In this document: positions 50,021-62,300 of the stretch, in pieces
Layout of the letters: every line of letters starts with the position of its first letter
Position numbering within the stretch: position 1 is the stretch's first letter
Source of the DNA: Paulownia fortunei
Taxonomy: Eukaryota > Streptophyta > Magnoliopsida > Lamiales > Paulowniaceae
Length of the DNA stretch: 64,000 bases
NCBI GenBank assembly: GCA_019321725.1
Contig: CM033115.1
Span: 3,482,673 to 3,546,672 of the forward strand
Direction: 5' to 3'
The notes under the pieces: generated by a model
What the model saw: the letters and a program-made list of their open reading frames with translations, nothing else
Database searches by the model: none
What the model was told of the DNA's origin: nothing
Translations under genes and position numbers: made by a program

Positions 50021-50039
50021 ATGAAAATAAAATCAAATA

Positions 50040-51620
50040 GAGTTAATTTTTTTTCAATAAAATCAAATATGATAAAAATAAGTTATATGAACCTTCATAT
50101 TGTATTATCACATTTCAACATAAATATTTTTAAAAAATATATATTACATTAAATAGAAAATAATTTTGTATTACATTTACTTGTGTATTTATTGATCTTT
50201 TAACATATTATTCTACTGAACTAATTATAAAATTGATAAAATTGGAGCATTTTTAAAAGTACATATAAGGCTAAAATGAAATTAACAATAAAGTTTTTTA
50301 AAGTAATCTAATAGAGATAAAATCTTATTATGTTTATATATTATTATAGTATTATAAACCTATATATAACATAGTTTTAGCTCAATTTTTTCTTTATTTT
50401 CATTTCTTTACAAAACCTAATTGTATTTGAAAATTATTATTTTTAATTTGGTAAGTTAAAAGTAAAAAAAAAAGAAGTAAAAAACTAATTAATATATAAA
50501 ATTAGATAAAAGAATTATTTATAAAATTTGTAAAAAATTAAATCCGATATTTGGTATAGTTTGATAAATTGGAATAAAAAATTAAAATCAAACTAAATAT
50601 TGAATTTTTATAAAAAATTAAATATCAAATCGAATTATTTTTATCTATATGGTACATACTGAATTTTCAGTTTTGATTTGCTAATTTTTTTAATCTTTAA
50701 GGAACAAGTGTCGCCTATAAATTATGAGTTGAAAGAGAATTCATTGCTTTGTTGCATTTTCAACTGCAATTTTTTTATAATACCTTAATTTATATTTTTT
50801 CAAAATACTTAATTTTTGTATATTAATTTTCATTCATCTTTTTTTTCTCGAGTTTATATATACTTTCATTAATAAAATTACAACAAATAAAATTATAAAA
50901 ATTAAAAGTATCATCATTTATATACACTAACTACATAATTTTGAAGTTATTGATATTTGTCAATATGTCAGTCTTGAAAAATAAAATGCAATCAACCATC
51001 AAATAAGATTTTAGATTTGTGTTATTGGAGTGATGATATTGCTAGCTCTACATGCATTTTTATTGTCGAATATCTGGTCGAACTGTCTGAAATTTATCAT
51101 AGAGACAATAAGGGTGTATATTATACACAACAAATGTGAGAGTTATTTAGTATACATAGCAATGTCTAAACATTTCAAATGAAAATTAAAAACCTCAGTT
51201 GAATACAAGTTGCTGAAATTTTAAAAAGTTTGATTTTTTTTTTTGAGAACATGAAAAAAAAAAATATTAGTTCATATGATCTTCAAACATTCCTATTGAT
51301 ATAAATAATGGGACAATAAGTTTTCAAGAGAGATAAAAGATAAAATGTAAAAAAAAAAATACCTTTAGAAGATTATAAAACATAACTAAAGTTGAATCTA
51401 GAACAATATAATTTTTTTCTAATGATATTAGATTGCATACAAATAGATAAGGGGTTTCACGAAAAAAAATTTTATACCACACATTGTTTGTTTATTTTAG
51501 ATTCAAAACTCAAATAGTACTTATAACCACAATGTCTAGATTTGCTTTCGTAATAATGTTAAGGGGTAAAATAACACATTTTTATTTCAAAATACCAATA
51601 GATGCAATTGAGTGAAATCA
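50040..51620. other. AT-rich interior of the putative Helitron
   Basis: Contains a further diverged copy of the module seen in the repeats to the left (aaaacctaattgtatttgaa, ttggtaagttaaaagta, taaaatttgtaaaaaatta at 50410-50540). No gene. Confidence 0.45.
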
Positions 51621-51624
51621 GTGC

Positions 51625-52640
51625 ACTATGTCCAAACAAAGTAGGGTTGCAGAACTATTACATAAACCACAACTATTTTGATGGGATGAAACACCAATGA
51701 CAAAAAAACGATAGCTATAAAAAATGTTGATAAATTATTGAAAAAAGTAATGAAAAATGATGAGAATTTTGGTGGAAAAGTGGTAGTATTTTGTGAAAAT
51801 TTTCGACAAGTATTAACAGTTGTTAATAAGGTAACAATCTATCAAACTATTTTTGCAAGTTTGGTGAAATCATATTTGTTGCCCAAAATGAAAAAAAAAA
51901 ATATTTTATCAAGGAACATGAGTCGAGGAATAATCCAGATTTTAGTGAGTTTTTACTTAGAGTTGAAAAATGTGAGGAACCAAGTGATACTAAAAGTAAT
52001 ATCAAAATTTTGGAAGATATGATTATTGAGTATGATAATAAAGAAAACTCAATATTACGATTTATTAAGGCTATTTTTTTCTAATTTAATAAGAATGCTC
52101 ATTCAACTTATTACATGACAAGCCAAGCATCGAAAAGCAATAACATTTAATAGTTTTAATGAAGTTATTGATGACATAAATTACTATTATGAAGAGAATA
52201 TTTTGAACCCTTTAATTTTAAATCGTTTGCCTTCTCCATAAATTAGTGTTGAAAAAAAATTGCCCAATAATTTTTTTGAGGAATTTGAACCCATAAAATG
52301 AATTGAGTAATGGTACAAAAATGGTATGTAGGACTTCAAAAATAATATAATTGATGGAGATATTGTATTTGGACAACATATTAGAAAGCTTGTCTTTATA
52401 CCTAAAGTGTCACTTTCACTAGTTGAAAATGAACTTTATCCATTTCAATTTAGACGCGAACAAATTTATATGAAACTTTGTTTTGTAATGACAATAAAAA
52501 AAGTTTAAGGACAAATAATTCCAAATGTGCGTCTCTTTGCTAATTCAGTGTCTTATCAATGCTAATTATACATTACTATCTCTAGAGAAACTTCAATATC
52601 TATGACCAATAGTTGCAGACACATCAAATGTAAGAAGAAT
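51625..52640 (+). pseudogene. Helitron (PIF1-like) helicase C-terminal remnant
   Basis: Ordered motifs in shifting frames: WDETPMTK (Walker B-like DEAP position), NFGGKVVVFCENFRQVLTVV (family FGGDFRQ-type motif with CEN replacing GGD), SYLLPKMKK, NPDFSEFLLRVE, CEEPSDTKSNIKILEDMIIE, NAHSTYYMTSQA, FGQHIRKLVFIPKVSLSL, PFQFRREQIYMKLCFVMTI then KKVQGQIIPNVRL (the conserved TINKAQGQT region) and finally YITISRETS. The Walker A part and the Rep domain were not found. Many stops and frameshifts: dead, but diagnostic for an autonomous Helitron lineage. Confidence 0.88.
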
Positions 52641-53399
52641 ATGTAGACTAAAAATATTATGTACAGACAAATTTTGAGTGTAGGTATAAATATTTTTTTC
52701 TTAAGTAATACATTATATATTATTAGTAGTAATTAATATTTTATTTTTATTAGGAAAAAACAATATTGAAGCATGATTCACTGTAACACAAAGTTCTGAT
52801 ACCTAACAGTAATATAATGTGAAGAAAATTGTAGCATACAAATAATTAAAGAAAAAATAATTTGATTACTTATGATGGTCATACTCAATGAAAGTAGTTT
52901 AATAATATTATGTATAGGTCGTATGTACAGCGAATAATATGTAAAAATTGACACATAATTCTGTAGATCATTAGATATTGGATATGTATTTTACTTAATT
53001 TTTAATCCTAGATCCTAAATATTTCACTTAGTTCCACATATATTCATCATTAAAGAAGAAATATAACTAAATTGTAGTTTTATTTATGTTCGTAAAATGA
53101 ATATTTTTTAATATTAATTATCTATCTTGCTTAACACTTATATTTTTTCAATATTGCCAAATTTCTTCAATTTGTAGAGAACACGTATTGGCTATAAAGT
53201 ATGAGTTGGGAAAGAGTCTCTTGTTTTATTGTAATGTCATATCGATCAATAATTACTTTATGAAATATTTTAAAATGTTTTATTTTTTATTGATTATATT
53301 TTATTTAATATTTTATATTTTATGAAGTATCTTATAATATCTTAATTTAAATCAAATAAGTTATTAAATAATATAATAAATTTATTAAAATTATATAAA

Positions 53400-53426
53400 T
53401 TACGCAACACACGTGTTACTTACTAG
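53400..53426 (+). other. Helitron 3' terminus
   Basis: Hairpin arms aacac and gtgtt separated by two bases, then acttactag, with CTAG as the CTRR end and T as the first flanking base. Confidence 0.7.
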
Positions 53427-55380
53427 TATAATTAAATGACTTTTCGCCTACTCTTATCATAGTTTCTTGTATTCGGACGTATGCATAATATTTTAATATA
53501 AAATGATTAGTTCTAATTAGTTTTGATATATTGATATATTAAATAATTTGATAGATTGTCTCATAAAAAATACTAATCTTAAGCAATCTCAAAAATAGCA
53601 AAAAATTGTGTAAGGTTCAAGCTCAGGTGAGGTAATTAATACTAATAATATGTGACCTCAAAATCACCAAAAAATTGTGTAGGTTCAAGCTCTGGTAATG
53701 TCATTCATACACATAACTCGAAAGTATCCTTTCAAGAAATTCTTTTTAGTGTCGTCTTTTACATAAAAAACTATAAGAATTCTTCTAAATGCGAGTATTT
53801 ATGTAAATTGGGTCTCATATTCTCTACTTGTGTCAGCATCAATCCTTTTTCATACCCATTCAAAAAAGTAAAAGAAAAAGAAAAAGAAAAAGAAAAAGAA
53901 AAATAATAGTATCTTAGCCTTTTCCACTTTCATTTTATTCCTTTGTAAGTTTTGCTCTACGTCAAATTGGGGTAGGCCTCTGTGCCAGGTCCCTACTTTC
54001 CGAAACAAGGTTCTTTAATGCTCATTGTCTTGTGAACCATGGACAGCACATAAAAAGAAAGAGTAATTTATTTAAATATCATGCCCTTTTCATGTAAAAA
54101 TTAAAAAGACTTGATCATCTTCCATATTTTAACTGTAACCAAGGCTTTCATGCTAAAGTTGAGACAAATAATCCTGATTAAGATCTTGTTGGCAATTCTG
54201 TTAATGATTGCTTATGATTGTGTAGGAAAATAAGAATGTGTGTCATGAATACTGATTTGATTTTGATCCATAGCAATATAAGGGAATGGTTGGTATTTTA
54301 AATTCAAATGCATGTGACGTTCATATAAAAAAAAACTTTCTTTTATCTCCCTTATCTTATGTAACTTCTACATGAAAAAAAATATATATAAAAGACATGC
54401 AGAAAATTATACAATTTTCGTGTATTTGAGAAGGGTTAAATATTGAAGCCTTGAAGGCATAAAAGTGATGATTTTGGTCAAAATTATAATCCAAGTTGAA
54501 ATATTTGGATTATAGAATAAAACTCCTTTTATTTATAATTGAATTTGGACGAAAATGAAACAGAAAATAAAAAAAATATCAGTGATTCAAAAGATCTAAA
54601 TTTTAATAAATGTTCTTAAACTTTCATCATATAAACTACGTTTAATTTCCATTGGTTTGAAGATATATGTTACTTGAAAATTAAAACATAAAGAATGAAA
54701 GGTACTCCTTGTTTTTGTTCTCATATTTTTTTAAAGGTGAAAAGTTTAGAAATTATTATTTGAATATACGCTAGTAATTTGCCGAACAGAAACAGTAACT
54801 CACAAAGACGGGCAGTTGTGAGAATAATTTTTTTTTTTAATTTTTTGATGTACTTCTATATTATCTTTTGCTATTAGTTTATGTAACCCTTTATTTAAAG
54901 TAACAATATGATATTTATTATTTTTAAGCATAATAATATATAAATAAATATTTATTTTTTAATTTTACAACTTTTATTTTAAATTTTATATCAAATTAAA
55001 TGAGAGACATAACATCGGGAAGAACAGAATGCCACTAATATACAACTTAATCTTGAAATGACAATTCCTCAAAGTTTATTTTCCTTCTACAGGCAAGATA
55101 TTAATATGGTAACTAATATGCACAACAAAATTCAACAGCTCAATCAATTTTTATTTCACATTCACTGGTACTTGTTCAAAGTAATGGTGTAATATTTTAA
55201 ATTATAAACCAGAAGTTAAAAGTATAAAATTATTCAAATATTTTATTATTCTTGACTCATATCCAAAAATACGAACTTTTGGATGGATCCGAGGTATTGG
55301 TCGAAGTCCATCGAAAATCTATGTGGCATCAAAAAGTGTAAGCAAAAAGCAGAATTTGCAGAGTGCTAGGCGCACTAGCT
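53427..55380. other. Spacer upstream of the IAA gene
   Basis: A two-copy motif (aaaaaattgtgta-ggttcaagctc) lies at 53599 and 53662. An AAAAAG hexamer microsatellite lies at 53861-53903. The rest is AT-rich. A single gagaca word (reverse of TGTCTC) lies at 55004-55009, too common by chance to call an auxin element. Confidence 0.4.
53861..53903 (+). repeat. (GAAAAA)n microsatellite
   Basis: About six consecutive aaaaag units, impure at the left edge. Confidence 0.85.
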
Positions 55381-55529
55381 AGCAGCAGACATATGGCCCC
55401 TACATCATGACTATCTCCACCATATTCCCACCCTTTTCCATTCTCTTTCCCCTCTTTTTCCTCCCTAAAATCATACTACGTTCTCTTGTATTCCCTTACT
55501 CTTCCATTCTTCTTGTTATTATTCATGTA
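55381..55529 (+). promoter_or_regulatory. Pyrimidine-rich 5' leader of the IAA gene
   Basis: Strongly C/T-rich (cccacccttttccattctc and repeats), as is usual for plant 5' UTRs. An in-frame ATG at 55407 would add 41 hydrophobic residues unlike any AUX/IAA protein, so the start at 55530 was preferred. Confidence 0.5.
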
Positions 55530-58220
55530 ATGGAACGTACTCTAGGCTTACTAGACGGTGGTAGTAGTGGTGGTGGAGTTGGTGGGACGGGGTTATTAAG
55601 TGAGCAGGCTGCTTTGAATCCATCAAAAGTGGAAAAAGAGTACATGGGCATGTTAAATGAGGCTGAACTTGAGTTGGGCTTAGGGCTGAGTAGTGGTGGT
55701 GGTGGAGATGTCAAGGGAAAGGGTTCTTCTGCGTGGGGGGAGTGTGGAAGGATGTTGACTGCTAAGGATTTCCCTAATGGATCATCAGCTGGTAGGAGTA
55801 ATGGTGGTGCTGGTGTTTCTGCTGGAACAAAGAGGGAAAGAGCTGCTGCTAATTGTGGTTCTGAGTATGGAATTGGATCTGCTTCTGCTGCTGTCAGGTT
55901 GGATTTTGCAATCAGAATTCTGTGCTTAAAAGTTCATTTCTTATATCAAATTAATCCTTTTTTGTGGTATGTTTTTTCTTTTTTTGTTTGAGTTCATGCT
56001 AAATTTTTCAAGTTTTTGTCTTTCTCTTTATCAAGGTTATATTATCCACAAATTAATCTTCTATACTATGTGGGAAAGAAAAAGAAAAGAAGGGGAGATA
56101 AAATTATATGGTGGTGGTGGTGGTGGTGGTGGTGTGGTGGTGGTGGTGGTGGTGGGGGGGGGGGGGGTGTTTATTTCATGTCTACTTAGTAAATTATGTA
56201 TATGATGATTTGGATAACTCATTTGGTGAGCTTTATTGGAGGAATCTGATACTGTTCAATTTTTTTAAAATCTTCTCTTTTTTGTGAAACAGGACAATGC
56301 TTTCTTTTGCACCTGTACTGTATGAGTCACTTTCTTTTTCTTTATTTCTTGAATACCCCCTTTATGGCTCTTTCTGGTCTTGATTAATTGACAATGCATC
56401 ATTATGTTTGGAGTTACTTTTTCTTTTTCACTTCTTTGTTTCAGGCATTTTTTGTTGTTTTTTCAGTACCGATTTATTTTTTTCTTTTTCTTCATTAGCT
56501 AGGGGGTTTAATTTTGTGCATTAGGCTTGATTATATTGACTCGACATGATTGGATTAATGTTATTGATCTCTCCAATTTTATTCTATCCCACCCTTAATT
56601 CCTTGTTCAATAGAATGATACATTGATTTTCTTTGAAGCAGCCAGGTTGTGGGATGGCCTCCTGTAAGGACTTATAAGATGAACACCATGTTGAGAGAAG
56701 CAAAGACTCTAAATGTTGAAGAAGACAAGGGCCTTGGCACGAAAGAAAAGGAGGAGAGTGCGAAGAAGAAAATCAATCATGGAAGTGATAACAAGAACAA
56801 CGCTATGATCACAGAAAGTGGCCACCCTGGATTTGTGAAGGTGAATGTAGATGGATTGCCAATTGGAAGAAAGGTTGATGTAAATGTACATAAAAGCTAT
56901 GAAACATTAGTGAAAGCGTTGGAGGAAATGTTCTTCAAACCATCCACAACAATCTGTAGGTTTTCTTCCCTTAAATGCTGAATTTCTTCTTGAGACTGGG
57001 ACTACAACATCCATGACAATTGTTGGTATTTGCGTAAAAATTACCCCAAAAGGAGGAAACCAGTGATGTTGAACTTGATTATTTTGTGTGCGTCAATCTA
57101 AAGTCTTTAGCAAGGTTTAGTACTTCCGACATGCTTGCCTGATACTAGCTGCATTCTTGTTAGTTGGATCAAGTGAGGGAAAGGAACAACCAATACGACC
57201 TCCCAAGCTTTTGGACCGAAAATCTGAGTATGTAATCACATATGAGGATGGAGAAGGAGACTGGATGCTAGTGGGAGACGTTCCGTGGGGGTATGTAACA
57301 CTACTCTACTCTCCTGTTTAACTTCTTACTATGCTTGATACCTTGATTGCAAAACATTTCTACCTGATGGATATGCCACTTCACATATGAAATATTGCAG
57401 CTGACAGAATGCATAACAAAGCATATATTCGAAATCCATTTTGAAAATTATGCCTAATGACATTTGTGGCCTAAAAGGGTTGTTGGATTTGGATTTGAAG
57501 GGTCTTCCTCACATGACAAACACGTGAATGCCTGTTAGTCTTTTGGTCGGAAAAAATTCTCCTTCCTATAGCATGGACCATCCCAGTGTATTCGAACTTC
57601 TTCCAGGTTCATAACTGAACCCCATTTTGCTAGATAACCCTGCCGCCTCCTTGAATTGTTGTTTGTCCGAAAGGTCAGCGAAAGGCAACTGTAAACCCCC
57701 CATATTTTAGCACCATATTAGAGCTATTTTCCCATCCCATTATGTACGTTGTTATTGCTGCCAGTGTTGCATGCCTTTTTTCTTTCCTGCCTTGGTTCAT
57801 TTTATAATTGGGGAATAGTCAAGATGGATCTGGTTTTATGGACAGTGAACGCAAGGAATTACCAAAAGACAATAAAATCGCCCTCCAAAGGGCTAAAAAA
57901 ACACCTATATGCATGTCAAGTGAGTTCTCTTCTGTCCAAGTTTGTAACAACAGCTTAATTTTGAACTAATGTCAGTATATTGACACTTGGATTACTGCAT
58001 TTTTCACCTGTCAGAGTTGGGGTGATTAACCTGTAACTGTAATGAAGTTGTGTAGCCAGAGGTGCATTTTTCCTGAAATTTACTAGACTAAAATGATATG
58101 AAATAACAAGAAAATTGAGTGTAAAGTATAAGTCTAATGCTATCATTTTGGTTATTTCTTCTTTGATTTAGGGTGTTTCTCAACATGGTGAAACGCCTCA
58201 GAATCATGAGAAACTTCTGA
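55530..58220 (+). CDS. AUX/IAA transcriptional repressor, IAA11/12/13-like
   Basis: Exons 55530-55897, 56642-56955, 57164-57290 and 58172-58220; 285 aa. Domain I: LELGLGL (residues 47-53), the EAR motif that recruits TOPLESS-type corepressors. [15 protein letters not shown] (69-82) points to the IAA11/12/13 (BODENLOS) clade. KR pair at 101-102. Domain II degron QVVGWPPVR (124-132), bound by TIR1/AFB receptors with auxin. Domains III/IV form the PB1 region: [19 protein letters not shown], then [20 protein letters not shown] and NMVKRLRIM. It should act in the nucleus by binding ARF proteins and be destroyed in auxin. The reading frame ends early at MRNF-stop; omitting one T in gaaacttctgag restores NSEANGL as in relatives. 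Exon 3 uses donor gtaggt, the only choice keeping frame. Confidence 0.9.
56107..56167 (+). repeat. (TGG)n microsatellite plus G14 in IAA intron 1
   Basis: About fourteen GGT/TGG units with one interruption, ending in fourteen Gs (56154-56167), within the 744-bp first intron. Length is likely to vary between individuals or assemblies. Confidence 0.9.
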
Positions 58221-58325
58221 GGCTAATGGACTTGGTATGTAAGTGCATTTTCACAATATTGTGAATATGAGCAATCAAAGTTCCAAGAAATGTATGAGAA
58301 GCAAAAGGGCAGACTAATATAGAAC
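58221..58325 (+). pseudogene. Out-of-frame C-terminal tail sequence of the IAA gene
   Basis: After the early stop, ggctaatggacttg precedes a donor-like gtatgtaag at 58234. Further on, 58276-58321 in one frame reads KFQEMYEKQKGRLI and a stop, resembling the basic tail of IAA11/12/13-type proteins. No simple splice joins it in frame to the upstream exon. This is either decayed tail or assembly error. Confidence 0.4.
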
Positions 58326-59399
58326 TGCTGCTATTTCCTACTTCCCCTCCCAAATTATGGCATGAGGAAGGACACCAACAGTTTGAAGTGGAAAAAAGAA
58401 GGTAGCGATGTTTTGAACGACTAGTTTTCTTCGTTCATTTATTATTTTCTCTATTTTTTTCCTTTTGGGTAATCAGGGTTGCATTTTTTATGCGCACCCG
58501 TTTTTCAGCCTACATTTTACTTTTATCTTGTAAGCAATATATTAAGTTTAGAATTTGTTAAACTCATATTGTCATACACCTTTCTCTGAATATGCTCTCT
58601 CATTATGTAAATATGAGAATGCTTCATACAGTTGAGTCTCAACTCATTTCTTCAGGCCACTGGATATTATTCTTCAATTTTTCAGCTGATTTCAAAGAGG
58701 AGCTTGTGTTTTCTTGAAAATCTCTTAGCAAGCAAGCTGACATAGCCAACAACCTTTGTTCTCCCAAAGATAATCACCAGCTCAAAATAAATTTGCCCAG
58801 ATAAAACATGTTATCGGACAAATATTGGAGGCTGGACAGTTTCCCTGACTGCATGATAATCCATACAACCAGCCTCTTACCATACTGAACTTGATAGATG
58901 AAGCACATGCATGCATATCATGTGTAGATCTCCAAATCAATTCAACCTAAGATGGAGATGTAAAAAGCACATCATAACTGACTTTTCTATGTTTTGGCAC
59001 ATAACAAGAATGTTAAGGCACTATCCAACAACTTTTCGGCTAGAAGCTTGCAAAAGAATGAAAATTGATGACAAATCTCTCATTTCACTTTCGGAAGAAA
59101 GCTAATGCTTCCTAGTTTCATACAAATGAAAATGAAATGACTGTCATCTTCTCGATGTTCAACAAGTTCACCTCAAGATCATTTCATTGGTGTTCTCACT
59201 GAATTATTACAACATGATAACATAAGACTTAAAGTTGGTTGTTTGTAAGTTTGATGAACACAATCAGTCGTAAGTATGACCGGTGAAAAGTTATAACAGA
59301 TCACAACATAGATATGCATCAGAGAACATCATTAAGTAGGTGCTTCAACTCCAGATGTTAAAGTAGTGTACACAATCATGACATCCACTCGTGAAAAAC
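58326..59399. other. Convergent 3' flanks of the IAA and IPMI genes
   Basis: Presumed 3' UTR of IAA (+) and of the minus-strand isomerase gene meet here. A 64-codon frame at 58911 is not recognisable. Nothing else seen. Confidence 0.4.
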
Positions 59400-62300
59400 T
59401 TACAGCAAAAACTCTCTTGGATCAGAGACAAAACCAGTCAGTGCAGATGCTGCAGCTGTATATGGAGAAGCTAGATAAATCTGCCCTTCTTTGTGGCCCA
59501 TTCGACCAGGGAAATTCCTATTAGTGGTTGAAACACAGACCTGCATATTATCAAAACCAAGCAGTCAATAGGTATCTTAGAATGAAAGAGTCACGTGCTT
59601 TATTTGCATGCTGCACCAAAATAATGAATGTTGCATGTTACAAAAATTACGAAAAACATAGTAAAATAAACTGTCATCCTCTGTTGCTAACTAAACCAAC
59701 AACGTTGTTCCGGTTCAGTGAGTGAGCCCAATAATCATTACACATATATACCTACATGGACTGCATGGATTTGTGTTGCGTACGCAAAAGTAACATAAGA
59801 ATTGGGGCATAGGCAACAGGTAAATGAAAAAGAAAACAAAAGAAAAGAATACTTGGGAAGCATTAGATTTTGCATCTTTTTATTTCTAAAAAGTATCAAA
59901 GTTTATAATATTTTTAAATGTAGCTTCATTATATGAAATAACAAGTATAAACTAGCCAACTTCTTTAATAATTATTAGAGGTGTTCACTTGGTATTACAG
60001 TATTATAGTACCGAACCTAAACCGAAATTTCGGTACGTCAAAATACCATATATCGAATACCGAACCGAATTGAACCGAATTGAATACTGAACCGAATTGA
60101 TCAATTCGGTTCGGTAATTACCAAATTTTTTTTCGGAGTTTCGGTAACCAAATTTTAAAAAATAAAAAATAAAAAATGTTTAAAAATTTAGATATTATAT
60201 TATAATTAAAATTTTCAGTTTTCATTTTTTTATCTTTGGCTAGTAAGAAAAATAAAAATAGTATAAAAATAAATATAGATATAAAATATGTATATAAAAA
60301 TAAAATACAAAAAATATATAAAAATAATAATTTGGTATTTAGTACTTTTTGTAAATTGAAACCAAAACCGAAACCCTACCGAATACCAAAATTTCGTAAA
60401 AATCAAAACCGAATAACGAACCGAATTTTTGGTTTGGTTTTGGTACGTAACAAATTTTTGGTTTCGGTTCGGTTTGGTCGGTTTACAAAATTGTGAACAC
60501 CCCTAATAATTATATGCACAAGCACTCTCTTCACAATCTTTTAAATTGAAATAAAGGTTATTTATACTATTTTCTTCAATCAAATTCAAGCTACAAGTGG
60601 ACCCATAAAGGTAGGCAGCATGGAGCCATGTATCTTAGGTTGCTAGCATATGATGTAACAGAACAATAGAATCCTGTCAATATGAGAAACTGCACAACTT
60701 GCCTGAGGTTCATTCATGCGTGCATAAGTGTCTCTCGGTCCTCCTAAACAAGCACCACAACCGGGGCTTGCAGGTGTATCACAACCAGCTTCCTCAAAAA
60801 TCTGTGAGCATGTTTTTCCACCAGATCCTGGGACTGGAAGGCCATATATATCCATCCAGAGCTGAGAAAACACATTTTACACCACAAAGATGAAGTTTCT
60901 ACGTATAATTTATAGCCCACTATAACAAACAATAAACGTTTAGCAGCACCAAACTAAAGCATACCTTCTGTGTTGCAGGGACAAGGAATGTCGGGACTTT
61001 GACCTTTTTCCCCTGTCAATAAGCAACCAAGTTTAAGCTCAAGAAAGTTTCCACGATGGTTGTAACTAATAATTGGTTGAATTTATCAAGACAGAAAAAG
61101 AATCTGTTACTTTAGTTAGTATTGGACTATCTGATGATTTAGACTCAAAACTGCTACCAGTCCCTTAAAAGAAAATCCATATAGATGACTTCATGTGCAG
61201 ATTTTACTATATAAATGTGCCTAAATACTTTATCTATTTAAAGATAGACAAATCTCAACATGTCTTATTGCCACTAATTTGAAGATATATGTCCTGATGA
61301 CCAAGTTTAATTGATAACTAACGAGTAACTGTCAGGAGTTTTGTCCCCAAAGATGCTGTCAGCCTTTGTACTCTAAAAACTAATTACATTTAAATGGTAT
61401 CCATGACATAAACAGAGTAAGCATGCATATGAATGCCTCACATACAAGTACATAAATACCAAGACACTGGAAATCCTTAAAATTGTACTGGTTGTTGGCA
61501 AGGACAAGCTTATCAGGTTTCATTTGTCATTGAAGGTGCCAAACCACTTCTCCACCCAATTTGAGATAAGAAAATGGCATGTCTGTAAGTAAAATTATAT
61601 CCAACCACAAAAGCAACAGAAGTATTTCATACCGAAGTAAGAAAAACTTTGGCAGCAGCCATGAAATCCTCTGTTTTTCCACCGGTACAAGATCCAATGT
61701 ATACTCTGTCAATTTTCACATCTTTGCATTCTCTGGCTAAAGCACGATTATCAGGAGAATGAGGCTGAGCAACCACATAATATATGTTACTGACTGAATA
61801 AAGAGGTGAAATACTCCATTAACAAAGCACCGAAAAAAGGAGCATTAACCACTTACTACTGCAAAAGCATAAGCTTCATGAAACTAAGACCAAATAACAA
61901 GTACTAGAAAGTAAAAGAGTTTCATGTTTCTTTCACAATTTTTCCAGTGTACCAACAGAACCCGTGTCTGATTTTCTCAGGAAAATCACAACTGCTATAA
62001 AGTATCTACATAAATTCTTATGCCTCTACAAATAATTTGCTCAGTGAACTGAAAGAGGACAAAGTGGCTTAAACTACTCACCTTAGCCACCAAGGGCTCC
62101 AACTTTGAGATATCAAATCTGTACTCTGAAAGAAATCTATCAAAAACAAAAATATAGACCTGTAAGCATTTCGAACTTATCTGATACAAGTGATGTGATG
62201 CTGCAGAGAGATCCAATTAGTGTTAAATCTCATCAACAAAACGGTGAATGAGATCCAAAATGAAACATAAATTAATATCAAATTCAGTGTATAACATGTT

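Larger units (their letters stand above)
46332..53426 (+). mobile_element. Putative decayed Helitron, about 7.1 kb
   Basis: The 5' side begins TC (tctatattgttataaaaatg) after an A. The 3' side ends acgcaacacacgtgttacttactag before a T, which supplies the short hairpin (aacac/gtgtt) about 7 bp before a CTAG terminus and the A-T insertion site expected of Helitrons. Helicase fragments in the same orientation lie inside. The element is inflated by a recent 1.6-kb internal tandem duplication. The right end is better supported than the left. Confidence 0.6.

Noticed and set aside
55004..55009. Auxin response element upstream of the IAA gene
   Set aside because: A single six-base word 520 bp from the start is expected by chance.
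55407..55529. Upstream in-frame ATG of the IAA gene adding a hydrophobic leader
   Set aside because: AUX/IAA proteins are nuclear and start near the 55530 ATG; the added residues translate a pyrimidine-rich UTR.
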